Positions 46,117-58,600 of a stretch of 64,000 nucleotides of DNA are shown one piece after another. The notes below the pieces were generated by a model. The model saw nothing but the letters and a program-made list of their open reading frames with translations, was not told where the DNA came from and made no database searches. The DNA comes from Lateolabrax maculatus (lineage: Eukaryota > Chordata > Actinopteri > Acropomatiformes > Lateolabracidae). Each line of letters begins with the position of its first letter. Within the stretch, counting starts at the first letter, position 1. The position numbers were made by a program, and so were the translations under genes. The stretch is from NCBI GenBank assembly GCA_031216445.1, contig CM062215.1, positions 7,896,001 to 7,960,000 on the forward strand, in the 5' to 3' direction.

Positions 46117-46266
46117 TCAACCTTCTGTTTGGATAAAAGCACTCTCCAGCTGATCAATGCTCTTGGAGTAGATGGCAGAAGTCTGGAGATCAAACGGCTT
46201 CCGCTCCAAAAAGTCTGAAATGTGTAACATCTGAGATGTTCCCCCTTCTTTGAAACCGTAAAGCTT
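46117..46266 (-). CDS. Short protein-like frame, unknown
   Basis: After a TGA at 46267-46269 the minus frame is open for 49 codons to a TGA at 46117. An ATG at 46230 follows directly on a possible acceptor (AACATCTCAG). From that ATG the peptide is MLHISDFLERKPFDLQTSAI then YSKSIDQLESAFIQTEG, with balanced codon use. I do not recognise it. It may be an exon of an unannotated gene, a decayed retrocopy or chance. Confidence 0.2.
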   Translation of the reverse strand, partial: KLYGFKEGGTSQMLHISDFLERKPFDLQTSAIYSKSIDQLESAFIQTEG

Positions 46267-46270
46267 TCAG

Positions 46271-47336
46271 ACTTTATCAAAAGTGAAAAGTTTGGCAGAT
46301 CTTTTTAGGAGCTTGGAAACAGCCAAAAAAGTATTTCAAAGGCACGTGTAGATGTGTTTTTAAGAAATTCCAAACTTTTGAGTAAGGCCAAAGAATGTCC
46401 CAGTTTAATTTATATTGCTTATTATCTGTATACATATGGCCCTGAGGAGCATTTTTATTCTGTAAGTGGACAGGCTTTTCATTCTGTAACCTTCAGAGTT
46501 ACAAAATAATCATTACGTTGATCCTGAATCACAGACAAGCTTAAAGAACCACAACTTGTGCCCAGTTTTCTATTCAGTGCCCGAGGCATACTGTTAATGC
46601 CTAGAACCACAACTTTTCCAACACTTCTATGGGCCATATTTGACTGAAGTCCACAGTCAAAGAAAGACAAAGTGGTGGGATATTTTCACATCTTCCCAAA
46701 GCAACTGATGGCCATCCGATATATTTCCTCATTTATTTCAGAAAGTGGTGATTTTCTGACTTAAACGAGAGAAAGATGTTGTGGTTTTCATTCCTGCCAA
46801 TTGATTTAAACAGGAATACAATAATCACAAAATGTTGTTGGTATGGATGCAGTTTCAACTTATTTTACAATAACCCATAACCTTTTTGCGAGACACCTAG
46901 TCAAGGCAGTTTATATCCACACCCCATGTGCTTAACTGCAGACATATTACAGGATATGTTCTGCCCTCATGTGTGGCACTGAAAATGAACAACACCCTGC
47001 TACGCAATCTTGATACAGGAACCAGGCTTATACAGCGAGATAGGCAGAAATAGCCTCCATGTGTGGCTTATCTGTGCTACAACCCAACAATGGAGCCATG
47101 ACAACTCCCCTAGATTGGGATCTTTGTTCAAAATAACGAGAACGCAGCGGGTAACTGTGCTAATGACACTGGCCTGAGTTTCAACCGCGGGAATCTGGCA
47201 CATAACCAGTGACTTAATGCTTCAAGAGGTTAGTCAACAATCACTTAATCACTCCTAGAGCAGCACCTAAAGATAACCCCGCCAGTAAACATTTGGTTTC
47301 TGTAACTGCACCTCTGCTGTGCCACTGGCTCCTGAG
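46271..47336. other. Non-coding stretch
   Basis: No gene or named repeat. 46500-46680 has a low-repeat, mildly CNE-like look. Confidence 0.4.
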
Positions 47337-47470
47337 CAAGCTCAAAACAGCCAAGGTGTTGACAGTCCTCCACCTCAATGGCGTGTGCTTCTTGGCAGAG
47401 GCCACTCAGCAGCCCCTATGCCAGCCCCCAGCTCTTAACACTGGCCTACTGGAACTGTGCACCCAGTCCG
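47337..47470 (+). CDS. Candidate 134-bp internal exon, unknown gene
   Basis: A pyrimidine-rich run ends in CTCCTGAG at 47336, and CAGTCCG | GTAAGTGATG at 47471 is a near-consensus donor. The bracketed 134 bases are open in one frame giving KLKTAKVLTVLHLNGVCFLA, EATQQPLCQPPALNTG, LLELCTQS. Codon use leans to G/C in third positions, as in real exons. The frame stops two codons into the would-be intron. I do not recognise the peptide and no partner exon is evident. Confidence 0.28.
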
Positions 47471-48205
47471 GTAAGTGATGTCGGAGAAAGTGGCACAACC
47501 GGAAAACAACGGCTCTGTAACAACCAGGAAACTAACAAAGGGTCACCTGTTACTCAACGTCACCCAGCTGACTAATTGCTTGTCACTGTACCAAGTGTCC
47601 AATCATATAAAGGGCTGAGATAAAGAGTGACGGTGTTGTGGAGCTGAGTCTGCAGCCTCAGCGTTTCAGTTGGTGTAACTCACATCCCACAGAGATTTTC
47701 TGTTCTGGCAGAGCTGTTTATATTCTGCAAATTCATAATCGACTGCCAGGGAGTGAGGGGAATGGAATCGGCCACGCACAGAGTTTAGATTCACTCAAGG
47801 AGTCTTTTCAAGGGGCGCAAAATGCAAAACAGGGGAATTACTGCGCTTTAAAGTTTGGAGGGGTCGAGTTCGAGGGGTCTCCTGTGTCGTGTAACTCAAA
47901 ACCTGAAACTGTGACAGGAACTACAGTTATAGGTCCACCATGACAATCAATGGTGCTGTAATTATCCCAGATGCAGCCCAGGAGTCTAGTAGCCGGGGGG
48001 GGATGATGATGATATAGGATACAGACGACGCACATGCGCCAGCACGCACGCGCTTCCTGAAAATAAACTTCACTGCACACACACTCACACTCACACAGAC
48101 ATACACACACCGGAATTGCCCTCCCATTCATCAGGAACATCCTTTTTTTGACTGGACAACAGGTCAAGGATTTCGGGTTTGATCCACTCTGGTGACACAG
48201 TGGAG
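47471..48205. other. Non-coding stretch
   Basis: No gene recognised. CA/CACA-rich words at 48070-48110. Confidence 0.4.
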
Positions 48206-48280
48206 GAAGACGGGGGAAGGAAGAAGAAGAAGAAGAGAGAGATGGAGACAGAAACAGAGCGAAAGGAGAGAGGGAGGCTG
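48206..48280. repeat. Polypurine tract with (GAA)n
   Basis: Almost pure G/A on the plus strand, including four to five GAA triplets near 48220-48236 and a following GAGAG run. Confidence 0.8.
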
Positions 48281-48419
48281 CTTCCCCTCGTCAGTTAAGG
48301 GCGATGAGAGGAACAGCTGTCGGGAGCTTCCTTTTTGGCTCCGTAAATCCACACGCCCCACACACGCACATCTTTATTCAATTGCTCCGTCAAAAGGCCC
48401 GAGTTCTCCCGGGTGGGGC

Positions 48420-49020
48420 GATGATGGAGGGTAATTATGGAGACACCTCGCAGACACCCTGCAGCTCACCTAACAATCTGGATCTCCCCTTGTCTTCCTG
48501 CCCTGTTGTCTCCCTACACAACACCCACAAACTCCAGAGCAGGAACCACAGCGGTGCCCCACCTTCAAATGGCTTCCTGACCCATTCGTCTGTAGCCGAG
48601 GTTCGGGCACTGCACGGGGAGGATGCACTGGGTGTGTGGACAGTGGAGGCATGGGGAGAGAGGGCGGGGAGGGTGGTTGCATTTTGGCATGGGATACCGA
48701 GACCCTTTCTCTTGTTTTTCCCTTCCTTCCTGTGGTTTTATGGCCTACTTACCGGTAGCAGACTTTCATCTGACTATGAGAGGGAATCTCTGGCAGATCT
48801 GTTCCAGAGATTTTGACAGGGGCTCCAGGAGGAAAGGGATCTCCAGCAGGGCTCCTGTGCTGGACCGGATTGCCCAGAGGGGCTTGCAAGTTCTGGGGCG
48901 ATTTAACACCTCTGGGTGGCCCATTAAGGTGTTAATGTTAAGCGGGCCTGGTTGTGCACAAAATACTCGATACGATTGTTCAAGGGGTAAACATGACTTC
49001 AGATTTTTTATATCTGGCTT
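48420..49020. promoter_or_regulatory. CNE-like block with T-box-like inverted half-sites
   Basis: Low-repeat sequence. TTAACACCT at 48903-48911 and AGGTGTTAA at 48927-48935 form a 9-base perfect inverted repeat around a 15-base spacer; each arm is close to the T-box half-site AGGTGTGA. A 170-codon plus frame (48304-48816) crosses the left part and has no domain I can name. Confidence 0.3.
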
Positions 49021-51600
49021 CAAACAAGTCCAAATTATTGCTAATGCCTAATCCAAGTCTGCTGGATGTGTACGATGTAAGGTGGTGGTGGGATCTTGTG
49101 CATTTTTCCTCCATTCATCTTGTTCTTGTGCATTATCTCGACTCTTAGCAGAACCAGTGAGGGGACTAATACAATCAACATCCAACCTCCTGTAAACTGA
49201 GAGCTCATAAAGTAAGTTACACAGCCCACCTGAAACTAATTAAGGAATTAGCTGAGCAGGGTAGAGACTATTAAGAAGTCACTGTGCAAACTCAAAGCAT
49301 GCACAAGGTAAAGGCACCACACACGAGGAGCAGCAGCACAGAAAAGCAAACATTCCTCACAGACAGCATTTATTGGACGTTTTCTTCATTAGCTAGATTA
49401 CAATTATATTATCCTTATAGAACAGTTCTAATTCAACTATTCTGTAAACTAATACAGATGTTACAGCAAAACTGGACATTTGAACCACGCTGAATTAAAT
49501 GTGACGCGGAAAATCCAAATATGTTTGAAAGCTCTGCAAATTGAATTCTCTCCATCTACAGTATTATGGAGCTGTTTGTATAAACAAGCTGCAAAAATGG
49601 CTCCTATTGTAGTCAGCATGACCCCGTTTCATTACTGAGCAGGGCCACCCAGGCTCCAAACTGCTCACTTATGGTGTTTTGGATAAAATCACATATATGA
49701 TCTATAGTACATTGCACTATAATGTACTACATGTTGACTTGCTTCCAGAGCCTGACATTATGGGTTATGGCAGAAGCTCCATCATCACCTGCTTCTCCAT
49801 TTACCAATCATAACACAAACTGATGGATGTGGAGGGTTGACAGAAAAGGGGAAACAAACTCATGAATTGTTCAGGTTTTGGAGCATATCTTGCCGGTTTA
49901 GTTCTTTTTCATTCTTTGAGACATGAGCGTGCTGGACAAAAGCAACGGAGACGATAATAAGCCTTGTGTTTTTCATTTTGTAGAGTGGATTTGTAAAAGT
50001 TAAAACCTGGGAGGTTGTGTGGGAAAACCTGCTGCCCCCTCTGTACTCTCGGAGCCTGAGGCGAAAGTGAAGCGTGACACATTAAGCACCGTGATCTGGA
50101 TCACCTGAGAGAGAACGTGTGTGAGAGAGAGCGGAAAGCAAGGGATGAACTGACACAGTGAGTGGGAAAGAAAGTCGGGGGAAAGAGGGCAAAAGGCTGA
50201 TCCATGCTCGGTAAATCATGCTGGGATTGTTGTCAAAACATCACTGGGTCTCCATGTGTCTCAAAGCCTGCCTGTAGGAGTGTGTGTGTGTGTGTGTGGG
50301 AGAGAGAGTGAGTACTGTAGGTGGCATATCTTTGCTTGTGGGTCAGTGTGTGGGTGGGCAAAACTCTCCCAGGCATTTTTTTGCTTTGTTTTGTTTTCTC
50401 TTTGTCTTTGTATCAGTGTGCCATTCTGCAGATGCTCGGCCACTTCAGGAACTGTTCTGGTTTTTTGACTTTGATTGGCCACAGTGTCTGGGCCGAATAA
50501 GGCCGCAGTGTGTTTGTGCATTGATCCACCACTACCTTCCTATACTGTAATCACTGGGGACGCAAATCATAATATATGGTTGCAGGGAAAATCGTCCAAG
50601 AAAAGCAACGGGGAGGCGTGCTCATGTGCTGCGTGCCGTCAAAGCAAGTTTTGTTTTTACAGTGTATAAAAGAAAGGGAATTACTTGATGAGACGATTAA
50701 TCAGTATTTCTGTTTCTTTAGAAATGCACGTATGCGGGCTCCTTCGATGGAAGGATTGCTCAATTTTTTAAATGGGAAGAGAAACTTAGACTTTTTGCAG
50801 TGGCAGGTATCGGTACTCTAAGGGGCAGGTATGAAAATAAAAAAGGGGCACCTCTTCTGCATTTATATTCAGGATCCATATGTGCTCCAAAGTCACACCA
50901 GAGGATTTACAGGGGCCCAAATTCGACATTTTGGCTAACATTACAGAACCTGGGCTGCTCAGGTGTCCCATTTTGACATCAGGGAAAAAACAAACCATGA
51001 AGTTTGACAGATATATTAAAGGGGCACTGCAGTTGGGAAATCAAAAATCAAAGGACAAAAACAAATTTTGACTTTTAGCCCCTAGTATGGATCAAGCTCC
51101 AAAAACAATGGATCCTACATTTCCCATAATGCAACTAACACCATCTTTTTGTTGAAACCTCCCTGCCTGGTAAATGTCTTCCACACCCCAGTTTTTAACA
51201 TGCAGCAGATTTACTGTTATAATTTTTTTGCCTCCAGCCCAAGCTAAGATAACCCTTATGACATTGTCAATTCACCTTCAACTCAAGGTCCACTTACAGG
51301 CTTTTTCCTAAGTTTTCAGCCACATCTCACAGCCTTTGTCTCACAGCTATTTCCAAGATCAACAATGAAGGTGTCTCAATGCCTCATTAGTGCGGAGCCA
51401 CAAGTTACCTACACTGTGTAATTTATCATTGAAAAAAGATTTGATGGTTTACTTTTCCATCTGACAGGTGTTTGTTTGGGACCTTGCCTGCAGCCGTTTC
51501 AGCATTTCCCCTGCTGGTAAACAGTATCTAAACATTTAGACCTCATTGGGTAATTTTCCTGTCAAAGACAGATTATGTGTCTGCTCCACAATTCCCTCCG
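49021..51600. other. Long AT-rich non-coding stretch
   Basis: About 2.6 kb. A short (TG)n at 50279-50299; AAAGGGGCACTGCAG near 51021 resembles the start of a dispersed repeat and CATTTCCCATAATGCAACT near 51119 is a phrase common in fish repeats, so 51015-51310 may be a degraded element. No exon recognised. Confidence 0.35.
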
Positions 51601-51840
51601 GTCTCCTCTGAGAAGTGTGTCGCAAAAAAAAAAGGGGGATTCAAACAGAAATCAGATCACTTTTGTTTTTCTCAGCAGTGCAAATATTTTGGGAGTGGGA
51701 AGATTGGCTTTCACTTTTTCTTTTTTTTTTTAACCGCCCAGTGCTCCAAATTGTCGAATTGGAAAAAATCCTCCACGTGGAGTCTGAGCCAGGAAAGTTT
51801 TCCCCTGAGCTGCAGGCTCTGTCTGTTTTTATGGTGCGCT

Positions 51841-52117
51841 GAGAGGCTAATTGGCTTTGCAGACGGCCTTTCCCCGCAGTGACCCGCGCAGCTCGCGGCC
51901 TCAGCGCTCCTCCAGGCTGTGACAGCTTCACCTTAGCTGGCTGACTGGCCGAGGAAAATGAGCGGGGTCGAAATAACGCGTGAGTGGGCAGACAGGTGAG
52001 GAGCCTCTACAGTGAGTCACCACGAGGCGCCCGTGTCCAGAAATCTGCCTCAGCAACTTCTGGAAAACATCGGCTCACGTTTCGGCCTGATGCGCTCGCA
52101 AATACGGGGCCGAGTGG
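51841..52117. promoter_or_regulatory. CpG-enriched block, possible promoter
   Basis: By my count about 22 CpGs in roughly 275 bases, against a CpG-poor background. No TATA box seen. It contains an ATG in fair context followed by consensus donors (see the 51958 entry). It may be a promoter with a first exon or a CNE. Confidence 0.3.
51958..51995 (+). CDS. Possible first coding exon, unknown
   Basis: ATG at 51958 with A at position -3. The frame MSGVEITREWAD is followed by AGACAG | GTGAGG, a strong donor at 51996. An earlier donor CGC | GTGAGT lies at 51980. No downstream exon can be assigned. Confidence 0.18.
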
Positions 52118-52751
52118 GATAAGAGTGATGTTTCGTTAAACCCATAACCACTTGTCATTTCTGCCTGTCTTTGGCTTTCTGCACTGATAGAAATGGATTA
52201 GCGTATTTGAAGTCTCTGACTGATTTTAAGGCAAATCATTTCCAAACCTCCTACGTGCAACTGAATCACTCCTCAAGAGAGACCTTTTACAGTCGGGGAA
52301 GAAGTGAGATTTTTGAAAATTGTATTTGTTTCAACTGTCAGACTCCCACATAAATGGCAGTGTACTGACACGGAGATATTCTACAATAATCCTGTGTGGG
52401 AGACAAACCTGGGCCAAAGAATATTCATATGCATTTCTTAGCATTGACACATCCAGGTCGAATTTATTAATCGCAAGTAACCACTTACATGATAAAACAA
52501 CCAACTTACCTGCCACTACATGAATTATCATGCTCCAGCATCAAGTGTGATGGTGGGGGTGGGGGGGGGCGGGGACACGTGAGCAGGCCTGTGACTCCCA
52601 GGCCAACAAAACAGTGCAGAGGGAGAGTGGGAAACACAGATGGCTTCTGCAAATGAGCTGTGACCTGAGGCCGCCGAGAGGTGGGAGTCCCGTGAGCCGA
52701 TGTGGGCCAAACGAGGGCAGGGGGAGGCAATTTGAGCCGTTTGATAGGTGT

Positions 52752-52753
<2 letters not shown>
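52118..52753. other. Non-coding stretch with poly-G
   Basis: G-rich run at about 52552-52574. No gene recognised. Confidence 0.4.

Positions 52754-52793
<40 letters not shown>
52754..52793. repeat. (TG)n microsatellite
   Basis: A perfect run of about 19 units. Confidence 0.97.
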
Positions 52794-52796
<3 letters not shown>

Positions 52797-54370
52797 CATC
52801 AGTCTGTGGACTACCAGGTTTACGTGGAGAGCCAGCGCAGGAACGGGAAAGAGAAAGTGTACGTGTGTGTTAATCCCTAAAAACACCCTGTCTGTGCTCA
52901 GGCCTCCCCCCTCCCCCCCACCCACGATCGCTTAGAAGTAGGTCACGTTTGTATTGCGTTTAATTATGTTTTGTCAAAGAGGGTTCAGGTTACGGGGAGG
53001 GGGGGGGGGGCATTGGCGATGGTTGGTGAGGAGTCCCCGAGCACCCGGCTGCTAACTGTGCATAAACAAAGCACAGTGCACATTAGCACGGGCAGTAGCT
53101 CGGAGCACAAACAGAAACACTGCCATGCTCAACTTGGACATGCACTCAAACACACTTTGTATATCTGGGAAAACTCAACTCTCAAGACGGGTTTCCAACT
53201 GGTGAGAAGGTACTTGATCAGTTGTGAAGATTCAGTTGTGTTAAATTCACAACGTAGTCACATTCTATGCAGTTTACTATTAAATGTATGTAATTTATAA
53301 TAAATTCAATATAACACAGCCACAAGTTCAGCCTCATTTCATGCAGTTTTCAAGCCAACTGATGATTGACAGCTGCTCAGTCATAAACACATCACAAAAG
53401 AAATTGAAAATATCAGGCTTGTTATCGTCTCAAAAAGATGTTTTTTTCCCCCCTTTTAGAATAATAACTTGATCATGACCCTCTCCAGTGAACATAACAA
53501 TGTTTCAGGAGAGAATGTAAACTTATCCTGCACTTGGCAGCTACACAACACTCCAACCTGGCTGCAATTACATTTCTTCTAATCAATCCGATCAATGACT
53601 CCCACCAAAGTGTTTACATGAGCACTAAATGAAATGATCCCTGAATCCAAACACATCACCTACTAGTATTGTAAGATAGTTTCCCTGAGGAAGATGCAAA
53701 GTGAGAACAGTAGACAGACGTCTTTCCCAGGAAAACACCTTTGACTTTCCTCAATTACATTACAGTTCAGATAAGGCAATGTGATCAGATTCATTACCAC
53801 CAGTGTGGCAAGAAAAAACACACGTATCACTTCTATAGTTCATGCATACACCTGCCCACACACACTTGCACTGCATCCTATGTGAGGCGCCTTCCCTCGA
53901 CAACATTCACTCCCAAACCCCAAACCCACACTGCACCCGAACCCTAAACCAAACCGCTAACTGTAAAACAACCTCTTCTCAAAGTCAGAACCAACCACAG
54001 TGACTTCAGCGTCCGCAGAATGTCTTCGTCCGGCTCAGATGAGTCCTCAAGTGTACCGCAGTGTGCACACACACATACACTGACACATCCAGAGCACAAA
54101 TCCAGCTGTTTTCTAATCGAAGTGTCATACCGCTCATAATCGTCAATGAAGGTGGTTTTCTTCACCATTTTTTCTCATTATCACCTTCCAGCCCTGCCTC
54201 ATTGTGTATTTGCCAGTCTGAAGGTATCCCTTTCAGACCGAGGCCTGTTTCCCAAACATCTCAACTGTATATTTTATCAGCAGATGTGTTTTGTAACCTT
54301 GCCTCCTCGCTCTAACGGACATGTCAAGATTCCCTGCTCTTGTTTGAACAGTGTTTACCTGATTGTAAGG
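52794..54370. other. Non-coding stretch
   Basis: A G run at about 52995-53010 and a C-rich degenerate telomere-like run at 53911-53955. No gene or named repeat recognised. Confidence 0.4.
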
Positions 54371-54570
54371 GGGGTAATTGATTTCGTTCGACGTGCTCCT
54401 CGAAGCGGTGCATCACGTTTCCATCAGCAAACGTCGAGCCCCCGTCAAACAGAGAGGGCCGGAGTTTCAACAACACGTCGCAGCATCTTGATCCAGATTG
54501 GATTAGCTGTCAACAGTCGATGTCTGGGCCGGACGGGACGTTGTGCTCAGACGCAAATCGGCCTCAGCTG
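54371..54570. promoter_or_regulatory. CNE-like block
   Basis: Repeat-free and CpG-containing. GGATTAGCTGTCAACAGTCG at about 54505 joins an ATTA core with a CTGTCA (MEIS/TGIF-type) word. A 167-codon plus frame overlaps it but has no recognisable domain. Confidence 0.3.
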
Positions 54571-56594
54571 TTTGCCCGTGTGTGTGTATGTGGGAGCATC
54601 CACATTTACATGGTTACGGACACACAAACACACACGCATATCTAGATAAGCCTGTATGAAAATCCCCTGAATTTATATGATTAATGTTGCTATATAAACA
54701 GCAGAGCTATACAGTATCAGATAACCAGAAGCAGACAGCAGACCAGTGCTGACTCTGCAGACTTTTTCATCATGGCAACAGTTACTAAACTGGTTCTAAA
54801 GCAGCCAAAAATGACTAGCTCTGCTCTGAATTATCATGTGACATAATTAATTTAAATCAGTGGTATTTACATGCTTTTATAAAATGGAATATTTTGTTTC
54901 GTTGCAGAAATCAAAAGCTTTGCATCAGTGAGAGCAACCAGTCTCTGTGTTTTGGCTCTTATGTTGATGCTGGAGGGACACATTTAAAAGTAGGACACAC
55001 ACAAGAATGACAGGGAACAGCAGCACTGTCAGCGTGGTCAAGACACTGATCAGACGCTGATGGACGCCGCAAATATTCGTGTCAAATCCGCGCTCTCAGA
55101 TCGCGAGTATACGCACGTGACGTTTCCACCCGCCCGTTTCAAATTAAAGACTTCAATGCTGTCTGGGTGATTTGTGTGAAGTTTGTATGGACATTTTCAT
55201 ACATCTTCAATGTGAAACTGGTGTCTCCATGGGAATACACTGTAACTGTTTTGAATCGAAGCTGAGTGAAGCCATTGTCCTTCGAGCTGCAAACGTTTTC
55301 AGGGCCACGGTTCACTCCTACATATGGTGAGACACTCATAAACACAGGTTTTCAGAGGAGTATTTCTTTAAGAGGACATGGCTGGCAACAGCAACAGCAT
55401 GACCAGTCGGTGTCGGCGTCTGGACGACCTCCTGGGGCCTTTTATTTTTTTTAAATCATATTTCCCCTGAAATTGTATCGTTTCTGTCCCACAGAAACAC
55501 ACTAGTCAAATATCATCGATGAGTCATACTAAACCACAAGTGATTCATAGTATAAAAACATATTCCACTGCAACAGCACTGGTTTCAAACACAACACATC
55601 AGTCAGTCAAATCACTGGGTATTTCTGAGGTTTGGTTTGCCTGTTCTGATCTTATCGGACACATTTGGCTGTCGAGTGGCTATAACTGCAAACAATTAAG
55701 CGACCTTGTATTGCTAACAGGCCTAATGAAAGACTGGAAGCAGCAGTGAGAGCGCTCCTGAAGTGTATCTGTAGGCCTTAATTCTGTTTTGGTTCTCATG
55801 AACTTCATGCTGTCGTCTGGCTGTTTGGTCCAATAAAACCAAGCACCTAACCGGATTTCAAACAATGCTTATGTTATTATATTTGGCCCCTCCTAATTTT
55901 TCTTTTTATTGCAACTGTTTAACCGGAGCTCAAAAAATTAGGGCAGTTAGCTCATAAGTCAATCATACTTCACATTTCAAATCCAAAACAATGAAAGTGC
56001 TTAGTGTGTGGCCTTGTGCATGTGTGAACATATTGTACGTGTGTGTGTGTGTGTGTAGCTCATGTCCACTCACGTGCATGAGGACGCTTGAGAATATGAA
56101 GCACCGTAGTTTTTGTTTGTGCAGACGTGGCCCTGACCACCTCTGGAGCCCCAGAAACTGTCCAGCTGCTTCACACTGATCCACATCTGGGACGAGTCTG
56201 GTAGTGGTTAAGATGTGAGCACGTGCGCACACATATAGACTCCCACACACTCACAGTAAATCCCCTTACACATCCATACATACAGAAGACATTTCCACTT
56301 TCCCCTGAAAATGCCTACCTCAGCGATGTACAATGGTTTTTGTGCCGCGGCCTTGTTGTGGCCCGTGACCTCCTTTTTCAATTCTGTAAAACGTGAACAG
56401 ATTTCAAGGAAAAGCGGGGAACTTTCCCAGAGGAATGGGGGTGAATAAACACACCCGCCCGCCTTTCCTCTCCTCTCTTCTTCTTTCCCCAAACTCTCCT
56501 TCCACCTCTACAGCTCCATCAGTGTTTGTCTACTCCACTGAGACTGACCCACTTGGCAGAGGATCCACACAGCAGTGCGGTTAAAGCAGGATTA
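54571..56594. other. Non-coding stretch
   Basis: About 2 kb with short TG/CA runs (54585, 56038). No gene or repeat family recognised. Confidence 0.4.
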
Positions 56595-56618
56595 ACACAC
56601 ACACACACACACACACAC
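56595..56618. repeat. (AC)12 microsatellite
   Basis: A perfect run. Confidence 0.96.
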
Positions 56619-57415
56619 TTCACAGACTGCCATAAGAGTACAGTATATAGGAAAACTGTGGCATTGTTTGTAGCTGATTCTTAATTTTGCTCTGTGGGTG
56701 CAGAAGTCTATATTCAATCACTTTTGTTCTAAACCGGCAGTTTCCCTCTGGTGGTAAACACACACTGCCTCCAAACTAAACAAGTCATCCCTTCGACAGA
56801 CTTTGGTGTAAAGCCTCCCCCCAAAAATCTCCTTAAAAGGTTTTTGGGTTATTGAAACTTGCGTTTAGAGGCGCCAGCATGCAAGATCGCCTATTACAGC
56901 TTCAAATACGATTACAGGTAAGAGTGAGCTTAGTGTAAGTCGATTTACACAAAGGAACAGGGACTTCTTACACACACACATATATAAAGTCCCTTTACAA
57001 TGTGCCTTTCATGAGATAGGTCAGAGTTGGAGGTGACCTTTTTTTCACATTTGGTGACTAGACAGATTAGACTATACTGTATGTATCCCATTGATCAATG
57101 TAGTTACTAGTGACACACACAGCTTAAAATAAAATGTTTGAAAAGATTAGCCTCTTAGTCTTTGAATTCTGAAATAAATTGAGTCTTAAAACGTCGTTTT
57201 TGGGATCTTCTCATAATCTGGGGTTTTTATTTGAGTGGGTGATGCTGTGAAAAACCACAGTGCAGACAGGCAGACACAAATACACTCTCACACACATGGT
57301 CACATTTTAGCCTCGTCTAGACCCACGCACATATATAGAAATGCTTGGTTGCATTGACAGACTCTGACACCCGCTGCTAACTAGATACGCAAATGCACAC
57401 GCACAAACATGGGCG

Positions 57416-57420
<5 letters not shown>

Positions 57421-57462
<42 letters not shown>
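57421..57462. repeat. (AC)21 microsatellite
   Basis: A perfect run, preceded by degenerate GCAC/ACGC words from about 57393. Confidence 0.97.
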
Positions 57463-57464
<2 letters not shown>

Positions 57465-57830
57465 AATGCTCAACCGCCTTCCTGCCACACTGGCTCACCC
57501 TCTCATCTGAAGCACAGGGCAGCCTGTCAGTGTGTGAAATGAGCTGGAAAAGAGTAAAAGCAAGAAGACAAGACGCGGTTGAGAGGAATTCATCAAAATC
57601 TCCCAAAAAAGGCAAATCGCTGCCCGACAAAACCAACCATCAATGTGGCCACTTTTGGGTGAACTTGTCTTCTTTCAGTCTCGACAACTGACTCATAGCT
57701 TTTCCCTCCGGCGATGCACAGGGGCTCCGAGTGGGATGTTGGGCCTAATTGCAGTGACTTGCCATATGCTTTGAGAAAGGAGAACGATACATCATCATCG
57801 GACATATGCATACAAACACTTATATGCACG
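57463..57830. promoter_or_regulatory. CNE-like block abutting a microsatellite
   Basis: Repeat-free sequence starting right after the CA tract. GTTGGGCCTAATTGCAGTGA near 57738 and CCATATGCTTTGAG near 57763 are TAAT and E-box-like words. A minus frame of 93 codons is open and unrecognised. Confidence 0.3.
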
Positions 57831-57998
57831 TGCGAGTATGCATATAGGGTTTGCTGAGGCCTGAGCTGCGCCAAAGCTGCGATAAATCTATTTCTCCTCT
57901 GCGAGGTGTGCAGCAGGAGAAAGTTTTCTCTCCTGTCACATCAAATCTGCACTGCTCTGTGTGCAAATATCTGGCTGCATAGGAAATATCGGAGTACC

Positions 57999-58022
57999 TG
58001 TGTGTGTGTGTGTGTGTGTGTG
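57999..58022. repeat. (TG)n microsatellite
   Basis: A perfect run of about 11 units. Confidence 0.95.
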
Positions 58023-58232
58023 GGCTTATAGGGTTGTGTTTACTCTGGTTAGCTGCCAGATGGGTGAACTTTTCCTCACAGAATAACACAATGAGTGCCA
58101 GAGAAGTTTCAACAATCAGAAAAGTATTTGCAAGTCAGTTTAAGAAACCCTTCTGTCTAAATGTCCCTGCTGTGGGAAACACAGTGAATTTGGTGCTCAA
58201 ACCGAGCCAAAACAAAGTAAAAAGCATGTAGA

Positions 58233-58282
58233 AGTGTGTGTGAGAGAGAGAGAGAGAATGAGTGAATGAATGAATGAATGAA
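58233..58282. repeat. Compound (TG)(AG)(TGAA) simple repeat
   Basis: TG units, then AG units to 58256, then (TGAA)n at 58263-58282. Confidence 0.95.
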
Positions 58283-58299
58283 GCCATTATGCTTGCAAT

Positions 58300-58600
58300 G
58301 CTCTATTCTGGGCATTGTGTGGTCACACAGGAGTCGCAGTCGTGCACCGCCAGGCCCCCCGTTCCTCCTTCAGTTACACTCGCACAGCGGCCCTTGTTGA
58401 CTTTGGTCGGACTGACGTTGTCGCACAGCGGGGGCGCAGCGCCTTGCTCGTGCTCATTTCGGGGTGGAAAGTCACTGCCGTCTTCCTCTCCAGAGAGAAG
58501 CCAAACAGAAATAGGTGATCCCTGCTGCCAGAGACCCAGACCTAGGTTCCCCAAAACCAACCCCACACTGAGGACACTACTGTTCTTCTGTAAGTCAGTG
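58300..58600. other. GC-rich block with three open frames
   Basis: Long open frames on the plus strand (124 and 67 codons) and the minus strand (87 codons, Cys-rich end). Several frames open at once in GC-rich sequence points to composition, not coding. A CNE is an alternative. Confidence 0.3.

Noticed and set aside
48304..48816. 170-codon plus-strand open frame
   Set aside because: No domain, start or splice support; other frames are open in the same place.
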